A stretch of 64,000 nucleotides of DNA from Diplonema papillatum. Taxonomy: Eukaryota; Euglenozoa; Diplonemea; Diplonemida; Diplonemidae. The stretch covers positions 1-64,000 of the forward strand of contig JAPJBO010000739.1 in assembly GCA_030068145.1 (NCBI GenBank), written 5' to 3'. The notes below the pieces were generated by a model. The model ran no database searches. It saw nothing but the letters and a program-made list of their open reading frames with translations, and had not been told where the DNA came from. Below, piece after piece: positions 10,890 to 22,400 of this stretch (positions are counted from its first letter, which is position 1; every line of letters starts with the position of its first letter). A program made the translations under genes and the position numbers.

Positions 10890-13280
10890 CTGTTTTTCAA
10901 TGTGCCGTAAATCATTTTTGGTAAAACGAAGACGGCTTGCTTGCTAGGACTTTTCACTTTGGTTCCCACCCTGACCTGGAACTGGGGAAAATTGAAAGCA
11001 CAGCTTCGGAGTTTCTTTCCTTGTCTTGCCGTTCGGGACGTTGTCCGCAAGCATACTCTGCCTCTGATGATAGACAACGTCGAATGTTCCGGCTATCCCA
11101 TACGAGTTGAAGGTTCGGAGGGGTAACTTGCGGGGAATGATTGTATTTTGATATTCCCGCAAATATACGCCACATACTGTAATATTGTATAGTTTTCGGG
11201 ACATCCACTAGAAGCACTGGGTTTCCGAAGATCAACGCGAAAAAACGCCGAAGGCGTACCTTGGCGTACCGTACCGTCCGGCCGGGGGGCTTGGCCCCCC
11301 GGACCCCCCACTCTTCAAACTTTCACAAAATCCGTGAGGTGGGCCTCGAATTCTTCTAAGTACAAACGCTGGTGTCCTGGACAAGCCACCCCCCCCAGGA
11401 AACATAAAACCCAAAACCCAGACCGGCCAGATTCAGTTTCCACCCCTGGGGGGGGGGGGGGGTAGGTACGGTATCTATCGCGGCAGCAAACGTTAAGTCG
11501 TTTTCTGGAGCCGTTCTTGTAGTCTGGCTTTGTGCGGCGACACGAGATGAGGTGTAGAAGAGGTGGGAGGCCGCAACACAATGAAATGCCCCCCCACTCT
11601 TGCTGTCGCTTTCGCGCTGGGAGAAGATACAGCGCCAGGAGGGCCACAATGCATTGCAGGGACAAACCGCAAGATCTGAAGGAAGTCTGCCTCCGCCCAT
11701 TTCACAACCCGTGCCCGCGAGCCCATTGCGGTGACGCCCGTCCAACATCCGCGCGAAAAGGTAGGCCACGCCGATGACGCCGCCATCCTGGTATCTGGTA
11801 CCTTGTCCCCGCGTTGTGGAAAACAGAAAACAAAGGAAACGGTAGAACACGGAACGCAACGGGAAAACGCTCAGAAACAGCTGCCAACGTACTCATTTCG
11901 GAGGAAGCTTGGGGGGGGGGCAGCGCTCTTGTTAAGGATCAGCCACTTTGGCCGGATGGCCGGATAAACCAGACCCCCCCCTCTACAGTGCAGTTGCCTT
12001 GGAGGCTGGGTGGTCAAATTCTCTAAGGTGAAATGGTCAAAATTCCCTGCCAAAAGTGGGCCCACAAAAATTTTCCAAAGTGTGGTATTTGGGGTATTTG
12101 GGGCAAAAAAAAAAAAAAAAATTCTGACCGCCCACCGTGGTGACCACCTTAGAGTGTGACAGGTAGCGTCTCCCCCCTCCACAGTGAAAATAGCCTGAGG
12201 GGGGGGTCAGCCGGCTGATGGATGGATGGATGGTTCTTAACAAGATGCCTGGGGGGGGGGGTGGGAGATGGGTGAGTGTATAAAGAAATTCGAGAGGAAG
12301 GGAGGGGGGAAATCGTTAATGTAACCCTTTACGGACGAGAGACATACATGTATGTCGAAGTAGTCGGGACCGAGCCGGGTGTTCGGACACTGCGTCTCCG
12401 GGGTGAAGATACGTCGAAAAGGATCAATGTTTGGTGCTGTGAATGGATACGTCACGCCCAGAGTAACGTTGGGGGTTTTAATGCCCTGTCGGTTCGGAAA
12501 CCCCGTGGTTCAGCATAACATGCAGGGTCAAAACCTTGTGTCTTTTGGTATACGCTGCCGCGGGGCGGACAGAGCCCAAGAAAATATGCCTTGTGCTCAT
12601 TTCGAAGGAGGCTAGAGGGGGAGAAAACAATACAACTACAAACTGGGTCTTTTTTGTTGAGCGCTTACGCCCGCCTCTGACCCAGATTTACCTGTGTTTC
12701 GTGTGGGCTACAGCACAATTACCTCCTTTGATCTATCGCAACTGGCAGTCTCCTCAAGCATTTCCTACATGCTTATACAAAAAAAAATTTGGAGAAAAAA
12801 AAAATGCTCAACTTCATCAAAAATCACCGCAGTTTTTAGAGTTAAAGTTCGCTTGAAATACCGGGGTTTTAGGGTCTCCGTGTGACCGTTCATGAATGGG
12901 TTCTCTTAGAGCAAGAAAGGGCTGTATGGTTTCGGATTGTATATTTAGTGCATGCTTTCGTTTTGGGTTATGGCTAGCCATGTCCGGGACTGTTTGTGAC
13001 CGACACCAAGTACATTCCTTCGTGGAGTGTAATCTTGGGCCCCCCACGTTCTACAAGTTGAGCAGGGGTTGCCTTGTAGCCCGTACCGGTCTGTTGTCCG
13101 CGTTTTATGTATTTTCTCGTAGAGTAGTGCTTGGGTTTCGCGACATTTGCGGTGCTTCACGTGGTGCGGGTTGCTTCCGCCCTAATATAAGGTTTTTTTT
13201 GGGTAGATTTGCTGGGTAAAACTGTTCGTTGCTCGCCACAGTTAAGGCACTCTGGGCACACTGGGTACCCGTGGTTAGTG
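10890..13280. other. Non-genic stretch with homopolymer G/C tracts
   Basis: I recognise no gene here. It holds an imperfect GC-rich inverted repeat at about 11278-11308, a run of about 15 G near 11447-11461, other G/C runs near 11915, 12199 and 12252, a poly-A run near 12106-12120, and one copy of dispersed repeat R1 (listed separately). Small open frames overlap on both strands without recognisable motifs. Confidence 0.6.
12587..12800 (+). repeat. Dispersed repeat R1, copy a
   Basis: About 210 bp, starting near TTGTGCTCATTTCGAAGGAG and ending in ATGCTTATACAAAAA. Related copies lie at 26117-26335 (inverted), 28655-28846 (inverted) and 51045-51155 (internally deleted). The copies share CAATACAACTACAAA and GGGTCTTTTTTGTTGA. 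I see no coding capacity and no certain terminal repeats; it could be a SINE or a non-autonomous DNA element. Confidence 0.75.
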
Positions 13281-13283
13281 AGG

Positions 13284-14372
13284 TTATTCGTCTGATGTAG
13301 TCGTCGTTGCTGTGCGTCGTTTACAGTGCTTCTTTTTACACCAGGGTTTATGGTGGCGTAGACTTTTGAAGCGTGGTTTCCCCACGGTTCGTCCGTCGCT
13401 GTGGCAGTAGGGACATCTATCTCGTTTCTGGGTGGTGCTTCGCAGCGTTGTTTCTGTTTGTGACTTAGTTCTGGGTGGTTTCTTCTTGCAGTAACGTAGG
13501 TGCGTCCGTAATCCTTGTTTTCCCTTCAGTTTGAGGCCGGTTGTTGTTGTGCGTGTGTGGCAGTGGGGACATCGTAAGTCGTCTTCACTGCTGGTCTCTG
13601 TTTCCGCGGTGGTACTGGAGGTCTGTGACGTGCCTGGTGTTGTGGGTGTTCGTGTGGGGGGTGTGCTGTCGTGTCGTTGTGTGGGTGTGTCGGTAGATGT
13701 CTCGTCTCCGCGCATAGCTCTAAGTATGCTTTGAGTCGAGTCCGGCTCTTGTGTTGTGGTTCTGGGCGTGGCAGGCTTTGGGGGTTCATAGTGGTTGTGG
13801 TATGATGGGTCAATGGGTGGAGGGACACCTGTCTGTGGGTTGTCTTTGAGCTGGTAGACGCAGAGGTATACTTCGTTGTCGGTGTAGTTTTGCGTCGAAG
13901 TGGAGTGCGTCTGTAGTCCGTCGAAGCGAGTCCAACGTTGGTTAGCGTCGATATCGTTGAGGGCGTGAATGACGTAGTGCCCGGCGTTGTTGTGGCCGGA
14001 GTGTACTGCTACGGCTTTGAGTATGAGTGGTGTGTTTTGTCCTGGAAGCGTGATAGAGTGGTCGGCGCGTATAGCGGTACGGTTCGTCGCTTGGCGTCTA
14101 CGGGCTCTTTGAAGCTGGATCAACAGTATTGAATTAATGCGGTGAAATGTTGTTGTTGCGAGGGTGGTATCGGTGATTTTGCAGACTTCGCATCTGTAGT
14201 CGGCGGCGGGGCCAGGTTTGATGTGATTGTTCAGGCACCGTTGGATCGAGTTGTCGATTGGAGGTAGGAAGGTTTTGACCCTGCATGATAACCTAAAGGG
14301 TATGATAGAATACCTTTCCAATGGGCTCCAGTCCCCTTGAGGGTGCCACAGTTTCCGCAGGTCTTCCTGCAC
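13284..14372 (-). CDS. N-terminally incomplete USP domain plus two C2HC zinc fingers, 362 aa
   Basis: Residues 1-175 match the C-terminal two thirds of a USP (peptidase C19) domain: a zinc-ribbon half CEVC (C61/C64), a strand resembling the usual iLiiqLkR stretch (residues 81-92), His box HSGHNNAGHY with H132, and the following W147/F150/D151. The Cys box is missing, so the first Met lies inside the domain and the true start or an upstream exon is absent or lost. Residues about 180-265 are a Thr/Pro/Ser-rich linker. Two zinc fingers follow, each C-x2-C-x17/19-H-x3-C with basic flanks (CPHC...THLRYCKKK and CPYC...HKPWCKKK). Protease plus such fingers is known from the N-terminal part of some non-LTR retrotransposons (NeSL/R2-like, with a different protease). 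No reverse transcriptase is visible downstream. It is a fragment of an element or a host gene lacking its 5' end. Confidence 0.7.
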   Translation of the reverse strand: MQEDLRKLWHPQGDWSPLERYSIIPFRLSCRVKTFLPPIDNSIQRCLNNHIKPGPAADYRCEVCKITDTTLATTTFHRINSILLIQLQRARRRQATNRTAIRADHSITLPGQNTPLILKAVAVHSGHNNAGHYVIHALNDIDANQRWTRFDGLQTHSTSTQNYTDNEVYLCVYQLKDNPQTGVPPPIDPSYHNHYEPPKPATPRTTTQEPDSTQSILRAMRGDETSTDTPTQRHDSTPPTRTPTTPGTSQTSSTTAETETSSEDDLRCPHCHTRTTTTGLKLKGKQGLRTHLRYCKKKPPRTKSQTETTLRSTTQKRDRCPYCHSDGRTVGKPRFKSLRHHKPWCKKKHCKRRTATTTTSDE

Positions 14373-15411
14373 GGAAAAATCCTCCCGTCCGTAAGTGGTT
14401 AATGCTCGCTGCCGTCTGCGCTCGGCACACGACCGTGTGGTGTGCCACGTCTGCCGGGGGTTGAGCGACCACTCTTTTTCGCAGCTCTACCCCCTTCCCG
14501 GGTGCCCCGGGGTTTGCCGTCAAAATGCAAGCGCGTTGCTTGAAGAAGACGGAAAGAAATGCGTAGTTTTGGTTTATTCTTTGCTTTTTCGTTGTCGACA
14601 ACATTATTTACTTTCAGCGTCTTTTCATGCCTTTTAGTGACGGCATTTTTGGTTTGCTTTCTTTCAGAAGGGTGTTCCCCCCGGATCGCAGGGGACAAGG
14701 TAGGCAGACGGCTGTATCATTGGTGCGGCGCCACGCCTACCTTTTTTTGTTCCCGCCGATCCCGAGGGACGAACAGTTTGGTGTCTTGCGGGCATTCATT
14801 TCTTCGCTATTATCAGGGGTTATTCCAGGATTCTGGATTTTCGGGGTCCGGGCCTATTCACTGAGCCGGAACTAGTCTTTCCATGCAGTGTCGGTCAAAC
14901 TCACTTGTAACAGTGTCAGGGGGAGTACCTGTACACAGCAGACACATGATCATTGCAGTAGCGGGACATAGGCTTAAATGTTCGACCCGGACCCCTTGGC
15001 AGACTCTCGATTTTTCACTAGGAGCCCGCTAGAGCCGTGGCTGGACTCCCCTAGAATAAACCCCGTATTATCTGGTTGCAGACGCGGGAACAAGCGCTTT
15101 TGTTTGAGAACTGCCCAGGCCACGAGCTCCAGTGGTTCGTTTGGCCTCGGCAGCTCGGTTGTGTGCAAAAAAGAATTGCGGCGCATATTTCGTCCTTTGT
15201 ATCCGGCCACCTCGAATGTATTGAATACGAAGTAACTGCGTGTTCGACGATAAAGAAATGCGGTGCACGTGGGTGTGTGTATGGGTGTGCAAAAGTGAAA
15301 GTTCGCTTGAAACTCCGGTTTTCTTTTATCACCAAGGCTCGTTGAAAAATGTACCCCCCGGCGGTCGATGTACGCGCCCCCTTCCCCACAGAACCACGCG
15401 ATCCATGAGAC
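14373..15411. other. Non-genic stretch
   Basis: No gene recognised. 14545-14610 shares GAAATGCGTAGTTTTG and GTTGTCGACAAC with the dispersed repeat at 51.7 kb. A copy of the short motif AAGTTCGCTTGAAACTCCGG (15300-15319) recurs near 12847, 26066 and 28621, mostly near other repeats. Confidence 0.5.
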
Positions 15412-15750
15412 GGCGTAACGCCGTCTACTAGAAGTAGTCCACTGAGAACCAGGATTGTACGCCGTCTGCTAAAAGTAGTCCACTGAGAGCCAGGATGCTA
15501 CGCCGTCTACTAGAAGCAGTCCACTGAGAACCAGGATGCTACGCCGTCTACTAAAAGCAGTCCACGGAGAACCAGAATGCTACGCCGTCTACTAAAAGCA
15601 GTCCACGGAGAACCAGAATGCTACGCCGTCTACTAGAAGCAGTTCACTGAGAGCCAGGATTGCATGCCGTCTACTAGCAGTCGTTCGCTGAGAACCAGTA
15701 TTCGACGCCGTCTCATAAAAGTGGCCAGGATTCTATGCCAGGGGGTTCAA
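15412..15750. repeat. 41-bp tandem array, 8 copies
   Basis: The motif ACGCCGTCTACTA recurs at 15418, 15459, 15500, 15541, 15582, 15623, 15664 and 15705, an exact 41-bp spacing with no unique spacers. The array opens with a small palindrome, AGACGGCG-taa-CGCCGTCT. Divergence rises toward the right end. Confidence 0.95.
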
Positions 15751-15759
15751 TGAAGCAAC

Positions 15760-16740
15760 CCCGAGCTTACGCCCGCGTTATCTGCGGATGCACTCTTTTT
15801 TGGAGGCGGGGGTGGACACTACAACGAGCTTCGGCGATCATCGGGTTTGCTTGCGGGGGATGGGATCTTCACTCTGGGTGGTAACTTTCGGTGCAACTCG
15901 GCTCGCGAAAAACGCAATGCGCCGAGAAAAGGTTTCTCGGGCACGACAATTTTCCCCACCACAGGACCTTTGTTTCGTCGTTTAAGCCATCCTTTGGTCA
16001 GAGCCGTGAGATTCGGGCTCGCATTCAAGGGGTTCGAGCATCTCTTTCAGGGGACTGGACCGTTCTACCGGTTGGGCTTGCACTGATAACGAAGCAACGA
16101 CTATCAGCATCGACTGATCAACGGTAGAAAAATCGATAAGGTGCAAGAGTATTGCTCTTCGCTTACTTGGTATCTGGGGAGGCTGCTCTGTACACTCGTT
16201 GGCTTCGTAGTTTCTCACGTGCAACCGCAAACCCGTCGACCGGAAACATCCTCTTCCCGATGCTGCTGTGTCACTAAAAAGCACTTGCGATGGTTGTGTG
16301 CGTACGTGTACCCTGGTGAAATTGACAACGTGGCAACACTATACGCTGGCAGCCGTCTCTTCTTAATAACGGCAAACGCGTTTGTGCGTGCCGGTTGATC
16401 GTCGACGTGGCAACACGATACGATGCCAGCCGTCTTTTTTCAATAATGGCAAAAACGTTTTCCCACTTGGATTCACTTTCAGGTACGGAAGTATGCACCC
16501 ACCAAAACACGCTGCCTGTCTTTTAGCCTGCTGACAATACATTGAAGGGCAATCCGCAGGAGTGGGTACTAAAAAAGAGAAGTCGCTTGAGAGCCCGGGG
16601 GAGAATCTTCAGTTTCACGTTTGGGCAAGAAGGCAGGGGGAGGGGAAATTTTTTAGAGTACAGTTTAGTTCGATGTTTAGACAAGAACACGCCCCCCCCT
16701 CGTGCAATGAGTGCAAGCTAAGCGATGCTAAGCATTCGCG
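15760..16740. other. Non-genic stretch with short duplications
   Basis: No gene recognised. 16323-16400 and 16407-16470 are a tandem duplication sharing GTGGCAACAC and CAGCCGTCT. 16070-16240 is a copy of dispersed repeat R3, also found at 28364-28560, sharing GCTTGCACTGATAA and CACGTGCAACCG-like ends. Confidence 0.5.
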
Positions 16741-16749
16741 TGTCTTGGC

Positions 16750-17676
16750 TCACTGGGAGAGCTTGTACTTGACCGGGGGCGCCATCGGATACGGCGTCGG
16801 CGAGCAGAAGGAGCCGTAGCCGTAGACGAACTGCGTCTTCGTGCTGGCGGCGGGGTCTGCCCACGCGGCCATCGCCCCGAGGGCGAGGTGCGCTCGCTTC
16901 GCACGGTTGACCACCTTTTTGGTGTAGACGGCGGCACCGTCCGAGTAGTCGAACGACGCTTCGACGACCGCCGGGACATCGGCCGCCGCCGGTGTGGACG
17001 TCGTGTACCATACGCTGATGACGAGGTCCGCGTCTATGGAACCGAGATCGATTACCTGCCCTTTGTACCTCCTCTCGTACATCGTGAGCCCGTTGACTTT
17101 GAGGAGCGGGTAGTTCGCGTTCAGGGACGAGCCGTAATCGGCCTGGAAGCCGGGGAAATCGTCGTAAATGTCGTTGACCAAGTCGATGGTCCTCGTGTAG
17201 TCGTCGATTTTCGTCGAGTGGGACGAGACGAAGCGCAGCCGGTTTCCGTCGAGCAAAACGTCGTCTTCGAGCTTGGTCGTCACGTCCGCCGCTGGGGCGG
17301 AGCAGGACATGTCTTCGAACCCGCTGATGTAGCGGTCTTCGGAGCGGAACTTCAGCGCCGCGTCCCTGTCCGACGGATCGCTGACGTCGACGCGGTCGCG
17401 GAAAGAGTACCCCAGGCTCCGCAGGCGGCACGGCGCGGGGGTGTCATAGTACGAGACCTCCCGATGCTTGTTGAACGCAGCGGACCCGGAGACCGGGCGG
17501 GAAATCGCGGCCGTGATGGCGGCGGCCGCCGCCGTCGCAAACTGGCCGACCTTCGCAGCCTCCGTGCCGCGTGTGAACAGGTTCGCCTGGAGCAGCATCT
17601 TGTACTCCCGTGAGGTCACTGCGGGGTTCGCCGCAGCGCACGAACAGAGCAGCGCCAGGGTGGCAAGCCGCTTCAT
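16750..17676 (-). CDS. Secreted CYTH-like protein, 308 aa
   Basis: A single exon starting with a classic signal peptide (MKRLATLALLCSCAAANPA, probable cleavage after about residue 17). Residues 72-115 resemble the core of CYTH / triphosphate-tunnel proteins: EVSYYDTP (73-80), LRSLGYSFRDR (85-95) and ALKFRSEDRY (107-116). The N-terminal ExExK metal-binding motif expected of active members is not visible, so catalysis is doubtful. The C-terminal half (VNDIYDDFPGF, LKVNGLTMYERRYKG, DLVISVWY) has no motif I can name. It has two Cys in the signal region, three in the middle and one near the end. No transmembrane segment follows, so export or lumenal location is inferred. A partial copy of its first half lies just upstream. 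Family call is moderate; the existence of the gene is well supported. Confidence 0.75.
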   Translation of the reverse strand: MKRLATLALLCSCAAANPAVTSREYKMLLQANLFTRGTEAAKVGQFATAAAAAITAAISRPVSGSAAFNKHREVSYYDTPAPCRLRSLGYSFRDRVDVSDPSDRDAALKFRSEDRYISGFEDMSCSAPAADVTTKLEDDVLLDGNRLRFVSSHSTKIDDYTRTIDLVNDIYDDFPGFQADYGSSLNANYPLLKVNGLTMYERRYKGQVIDLGSIDADLVISVWYTTSTPAAADVPAVVEASFDYSDGAAVYTKKVVNRAKRAHLALGAMAAWADPAASTKTQFVYGYGSFCSPTPYPMAPPVKYKLSQ

Positions 17677-17739
17677 TTTGATGTTGTTTCCTCTTGTGTG
17701 TAGATTCTTGTTGGACGGTGTCTCTCTTTCTCACCTGAC

Positions 17740-18085
17740 ACGGTGAAAGAGTGAAGATTCGCCGAATGATCTGGGCTCTCCGGGTGTACTCTAATAAGAG
17801 GCGTCTGAGATTCGGACAAGAACGCAGCGGTCCTCTGAACTACGGAACTTCAGCGCCGCGTCCCTGTCCGTCGGATCGCTGACGTCGACGCGGTCGCGGA
17901 AAGAGTACCCCAGGCTCCGCAGGCGGCACGGCGCGGGGGTGTCGTAGTACGAGACCTCCCGATGCTTGTTGAACGCAGCGGACCCGGAGACCGGGCGGGA
18001 AATCACGGCCGTGATGGGAGACGGAAAAGAGTGAAAATTCGCCGGAAAAAATCTGGGCTTTCAAAGTCTCCGGGTGTTCTCTTCG
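17740..18085 (-). pseudogene. Partial duplicate of the CYTH-like gene
   Basis: 17825-18015 is a near-identical copy of 17330-17515, encoding the HREVSYYDTP to ALKFRS segment. It lacks the signal peptide and the C-terminal half. The flank at 18015-18085 also matches the parent's own upstream flank at 17740-17800 (AAAGAGTGAA and CTCCGGGTGT shared), so the copied block included 5' flank with the signal-peptide portion deleted. It reads as an open frame of 71 codons but is not a plausible whole gene. Confidence 0.85.
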
Positions 18086-18089
18086 TAAG

Positions 18090-19010
18090 CTTGGAATTCT
18101 GATCAACCATCAAAACTCGCTGTCTGCGTCTTGCCAGTGTAATGCTACAAAATGCTAAGTCGCTTCGATGATGGGACCTGACGTTCCTGTAGAGCTGCAA
18201 AGAAGTTGTGGCGTAAAATTCCGCCGCGTCCACCTTGACAGAGCCCAAAGAAGCTGAAGCGGAGAACGGCGCATAGAAGATAGGCAAATGCCAAGATCTA
18301 GTTTTCTAACAGAAAGGACAAAAAGGGTTTACAACAACAACAAGAAAGGCGGGGGAAATCTCAGTTTAATGCGCTGGACTCTACCGTGACTGGTTGATGC
18401 TCGCATCGAATCTTCCTGGGAGAACAAAACTCGGTAAGCAAAACTAATGAACCAATGAGCCGTTGTTTTCATCGCGAACACAACCTTAATTCCACTATGG
18501 ATTCCTTCGTTCTTGCGTGGAAGGAGGGAGGTAGCGGAAGCATGATTGTTCGCTCTACTTTTTCGCGATTTTCGTTTGTTTTATGCACATGGGGCATGGT
18601 TTTTGGCAACGGCAAGGACATAGCATGTCTCTCCATATGTAACAGACTGAACTGTTCGTAGATCGAGAAGCTTTGGAATCAGCCAGAGTGACTACAAACA
18701 GGACCATGTTGCGGAAAAAGAGCTGCTAGGACGCACAATGCATGTTTGTCAGGAGCCCTGCTCATCCAGGCCACCCAAGTCAACTTCGGTAGCAACTTCT
18801 TCGCCGCAGATGAGTGGAACGTCAACAACGTGGAGACAGGACAATCAATCTTTCCAGCTTATACCGTTCATCGTGGTTTAGAGGTCCGTTGGTTTAGGGT
18901 CTCCGGTTGACCATTGAGGCTGGGAGGCGGATAGTGTGAGGGAAGTAGGCACGATTACACTCTTTAACTAACTACGGCTAGCCAAGTTTGTAAGTGTTGC
19001 GACCGACACT
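18090..19010. other. Non-genic stretch
   Basis: No gene or clear repeat recognised. GGTCTCCGGTTGACC (18898-18912) recurs in part near 12873 and 28219, beside other repeat fragments. Confidence 0.4.
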
Positions 19011-19019
19011 TTTAGTAGC

Positions 19020-19420
19020 AGAGCAAGCTTATTCCTTTTTTCCGGAAGGCTCGCTTTTCGAAGGCGCGATGTCGCTTTCCAAGGGCGACCACCAAGACTT
19101 GGACGTCTCGCTGCTCACGAGAATCGACGCATGAAGGCTGAGTGCGGCGCTGTGGAGAAACGGGCGGAGCTGCTCTGCGTCTGCAAGGACGATGGAGCTT
19201 CGGGCTGAAATAGATAATTGAGTTGGCTCCACGCAGGCGCTGATGGTGTTCCAAGTGAAAATGCTCACTTAGTAGCCGAAACAAGCAACCGCTATAGCTC
19301 TTTCTGCTGGAAGGTAATCGCGTGTTGTCTCACACGCAAGGTGTGGTGTCGCTTGCCAAGGTTGCTTGTCAAGGGCGACTACCAAAACTTCGACGTCTCG
19401 CTGCCCACGAGAACCGACGC
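19020..19420 (-). repeat. Duplicated gene-like fragment
   Basis: 19066-19130 and 19345-19420 are related blocks in the same orientation sharing CAAGGGCGAC and GACGTCTCGCTGC. On the minus strand the first lies in a 79-codon frame (19029-19268) whose C-terminal part contains ASILVSSETSKSWWSP. The second copy carries an early stop. I do not recognise a family; it may be a small host exon duplicated beside itself. Confidence 0.45.
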
Positions 19421-19483
19421 CATAATAAGGCCAAAATAAAAAATGCGGCGGTGTGGAGGGAGAGCGCCGTGGGACCGGCGTTC

Positions 19484-22400
19484 TCAAACTTGCTGGAACA
19501 GCCCTGCAGCCAACGCGAGGACGAGCAGGACAATGCTGGCGGGCGCCAGCCGAAAGAAAACCCGCTTTGAAAGCGACAACGCACGCGGCCTTCGCGTGCG
19601 GGCTGGTGGCCGGTGCGTGGGCATGGAGTCATAGTCACCGTAACTACTCGCGGGTTGCATCGGGTTGAGAACTGAAGAGCGGGGGTGGACGAGTCGCCGG
19701 ATGGGCGACGAGGAGAGAGGAGCGCAATGGGACTGGCCAGTTTCGTCGTCAACGTTCTTGTCCCTGGTGCAGCCGGCTTCCTGAGAGTGTGATACGCCGT
19801 CTCGTTCGATGTCTTCGTCTCCACCTTCCACGTCGCCAGCGTTCTGATCCCTCGCGCAGCCAGCTTCCCGTATGCACGGGATCCCGTATCGCTCGCTGTT
19901 TCGATCACCGTCGTTCACATCGTCTTCATTCGTACAGGTGTTAAAGTCGCCAGCGTCCTCGTCCCCGGTTCGTTCGGCTTTCGGTACGATTGCATCCCGT
20001 TCGCCGTCATACCCGCCGCTGCTTGCATCGGGCTCTTGTATCAGATCGGCAGCATTCTCGCGGAGACGACCGCCTTGCGCAGGGGGGTGAACAGATGATT
20101 CATCACGCCCGTCATGTGCGGGATTCGCGTTCTGGAACACGATACCTTCACTGTGCCGAGGGTCCTCCTCCTCCGCCTGATTCTCCAGTTGAAGGCGACC
20201 ATCCTTTTGCAGCGGCAGCGGATCCGCAGCCTCGCTCGCCCGACCAGCCACGGTACCTTCTGGTGAGTCCTCCCGACCACCCCCAGGCGTAGCGCCGTGA
20301 ATGCTGTAGGATGCGCGGCATGCTTCCCCCTCCTGCTTCCCATCGCCGTGCGGAACGCCACCGTGAACGCTGTCGGATGCGCGGCATGCTTCCCCCTCCT
20401 GCTTTCCATCGCCGTGCGGAACGCCACCGTGAACGCTGTCGGATGCGCGGCCTGCCTCCCCCACCTGCTTTCCATCGCCGTGCGGAGCGCTCCCGGTGTC
20501 GCTGCAGCCCGCGCCCTTCTCCGGCGCCTCGCCGCCGCCGGCGGCACACGGCAGGCCGCCCTTCACCCCCCCGCCCGGGCCCGCCGCCGCCACCGGCGGC
20601 GAGAGCAGATTGCGGGCAGCCACCGCCGCGAAGCTCGCGCGTCTCGGGACTTGGACCCCGCGCCCCGCGTCCGGAGCCCGGCGGCGGCCGGCGGGAGGGG
20701 GGGTGGGCTCGAGGGTCGAGGCGCTGCCGCCGGCTTCGCGGCGGGGCCCGCCGCAGTCGGTCGACGGCCCTTTGCCCCCCAGCGACCGCTGCGTCTTGGG
20801 GACCCGGTGCGGCAGGTTGGTCACGTCTCCGAGCACGGCGCCCGCCCCCGGCCCAACAACGGGCTGGTGCCGATCGGTCGTGTCCCCAAGGACAGCACCT
20901 GCCTGGAGCCCAGCGGGCTGTTGCAGATTGATAGTGTCCCCAAGGACAGCACCTGCCTGGAGCCCAATGGGCACTGGCTCCCTGGCAGCACCCGCCCCGA
21001 GCCCATCGGGCTGTTGCAGACTCGTTCTGTCGGAGTCTGGCCCGGGGACACTGCTGGCGGTAGTACAGCGCCCCAGCGACGACGAACTGCGCAAATCGGA
21101 CCCGGAAGCAGCACGGGATTGAACCCCGGTTCCTCGGTCAACGTCGGAAGCACACTGGGACGCTGAAGAAGCACTCTTCGAGCCAGGCCCAGAAGCGCCG
21201 GCCTCCGGGCCGCCGACGCGGGAGGTGCGCAGTGAAGCCAGACTGTTTAGGGCGGAGCCCGAAGCGGTGCCGATCCCGTTGGGTGCCGGTGCACGTCGGC
21301 CGGCTCCTTGGGACGGAGTCGAGGACAGTCCCGCGCTGCTCGACGGCGCGCTAGTTGGGACGCCGTCTTGCCCCCTGTAGGTGCTGCTCCGACAGCCCCG
21401 GTGAGGCGGGATGGAGGTCCGGCGGTTCACGGACGCAGGGGGGCTGACGGTGTCGGCGGAGCCGCCGGAGTGAACCCGCTCACTCGCCCGGCATCTCTGC
21501 GCCGCCGCGGCGCAGGTGGACATGTCGTCCTTATCGGGTTGCCGGGACTTGGCTGTGTAGCTTTCGCGGCACTTGTCCTGTGGACGCCCGGGGCCAGAAC
21601 GGAGAGCAGCCTCTACGGCGGGCTCGCGGGCCGTCGGAGACGGCGCGCTGCGCTGCGTATGGCCCGGCTCCGCGCTCGCCGGCCACTGCTTGGCGATGCG
21701 GCTGGGCGTCATCACCAGCTGCGGCGCGCGCGGCGGCGGCGACAGCAGGCCGCCGTCCGAGTTCGCGCCGCGAAACGCCGCCCCCGCTGCGCTCTCACGT
21801 CCGTCGGGGCCTCCCCCTGCGCCGCAGGGGCCGCGGAAGCCGCCCGAAGAACGCGGGGTATCCGCCAGAAAGCCGGGACCCCCCCCAGCAGGAGGGGGTG
21901 CTCGGGAGCTTGCGGAGACGTTCGCGGACAAGGCAGAAGCCCCCGCCGCGCAGGCGCTTCCGACGAAGCAGGAACGGCCGCCTTGTGCTCCGACGCCGAA
22001 CCACGGGTTGCCACGCGGGACCGCAGAAGACGCGGAAGCACCCACGCAGGCCGCAGGCGCCACCCGCGGGCTTGCGGACGACTCATCTCCGACGAAGGAA
22101 GAGCAGCCACCCAGTGCTCCGGCGCCGAATATGTGTCCAGAAGACGCAGAAGCGCCTGCGCAGGCCGCAGGCACCACAATTCCGACGAAGGAAGAGCAGC
22201 CACCCAGCGCTCCCGCGCCGATCAGGTGTCCAGAAGGCGCAGAAGCACCCACGCAGGCCGCAGGTACCCCCCGCGGGCTTGCGGACGACAAACTTCCGAC
22301 GAACGAAGAGCGGCCGCCCAGCGCTCCGGCGCCGAACAGGTTGGCATGCGGGACGTTCCGCATCCACTGCAAGGGCGCGTGGCCGGGCGCGCGCGGGCTG

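Noticed and set aside
4550-11810. Candidate inverted ends of the USP-hAT gene: TACCAGATA near 4555 and its complement near 11790
   Set aside because: Only about 10 bases agree, no flanking 8-bp duplication, and such a match is expected by chance over this distance.
11356-11859. 167-codon minus-strand frame
   Set aside because: No recognisable motif, overlaps several equal-quality frames, and runs through homopolymer tracts.
15412-15750. CRISPR-like array
   Set aside because: Units are contiguous with no unique spacers and the DNA is eukaryotic. The same applies to the 64-bp array at 23.6 kb.
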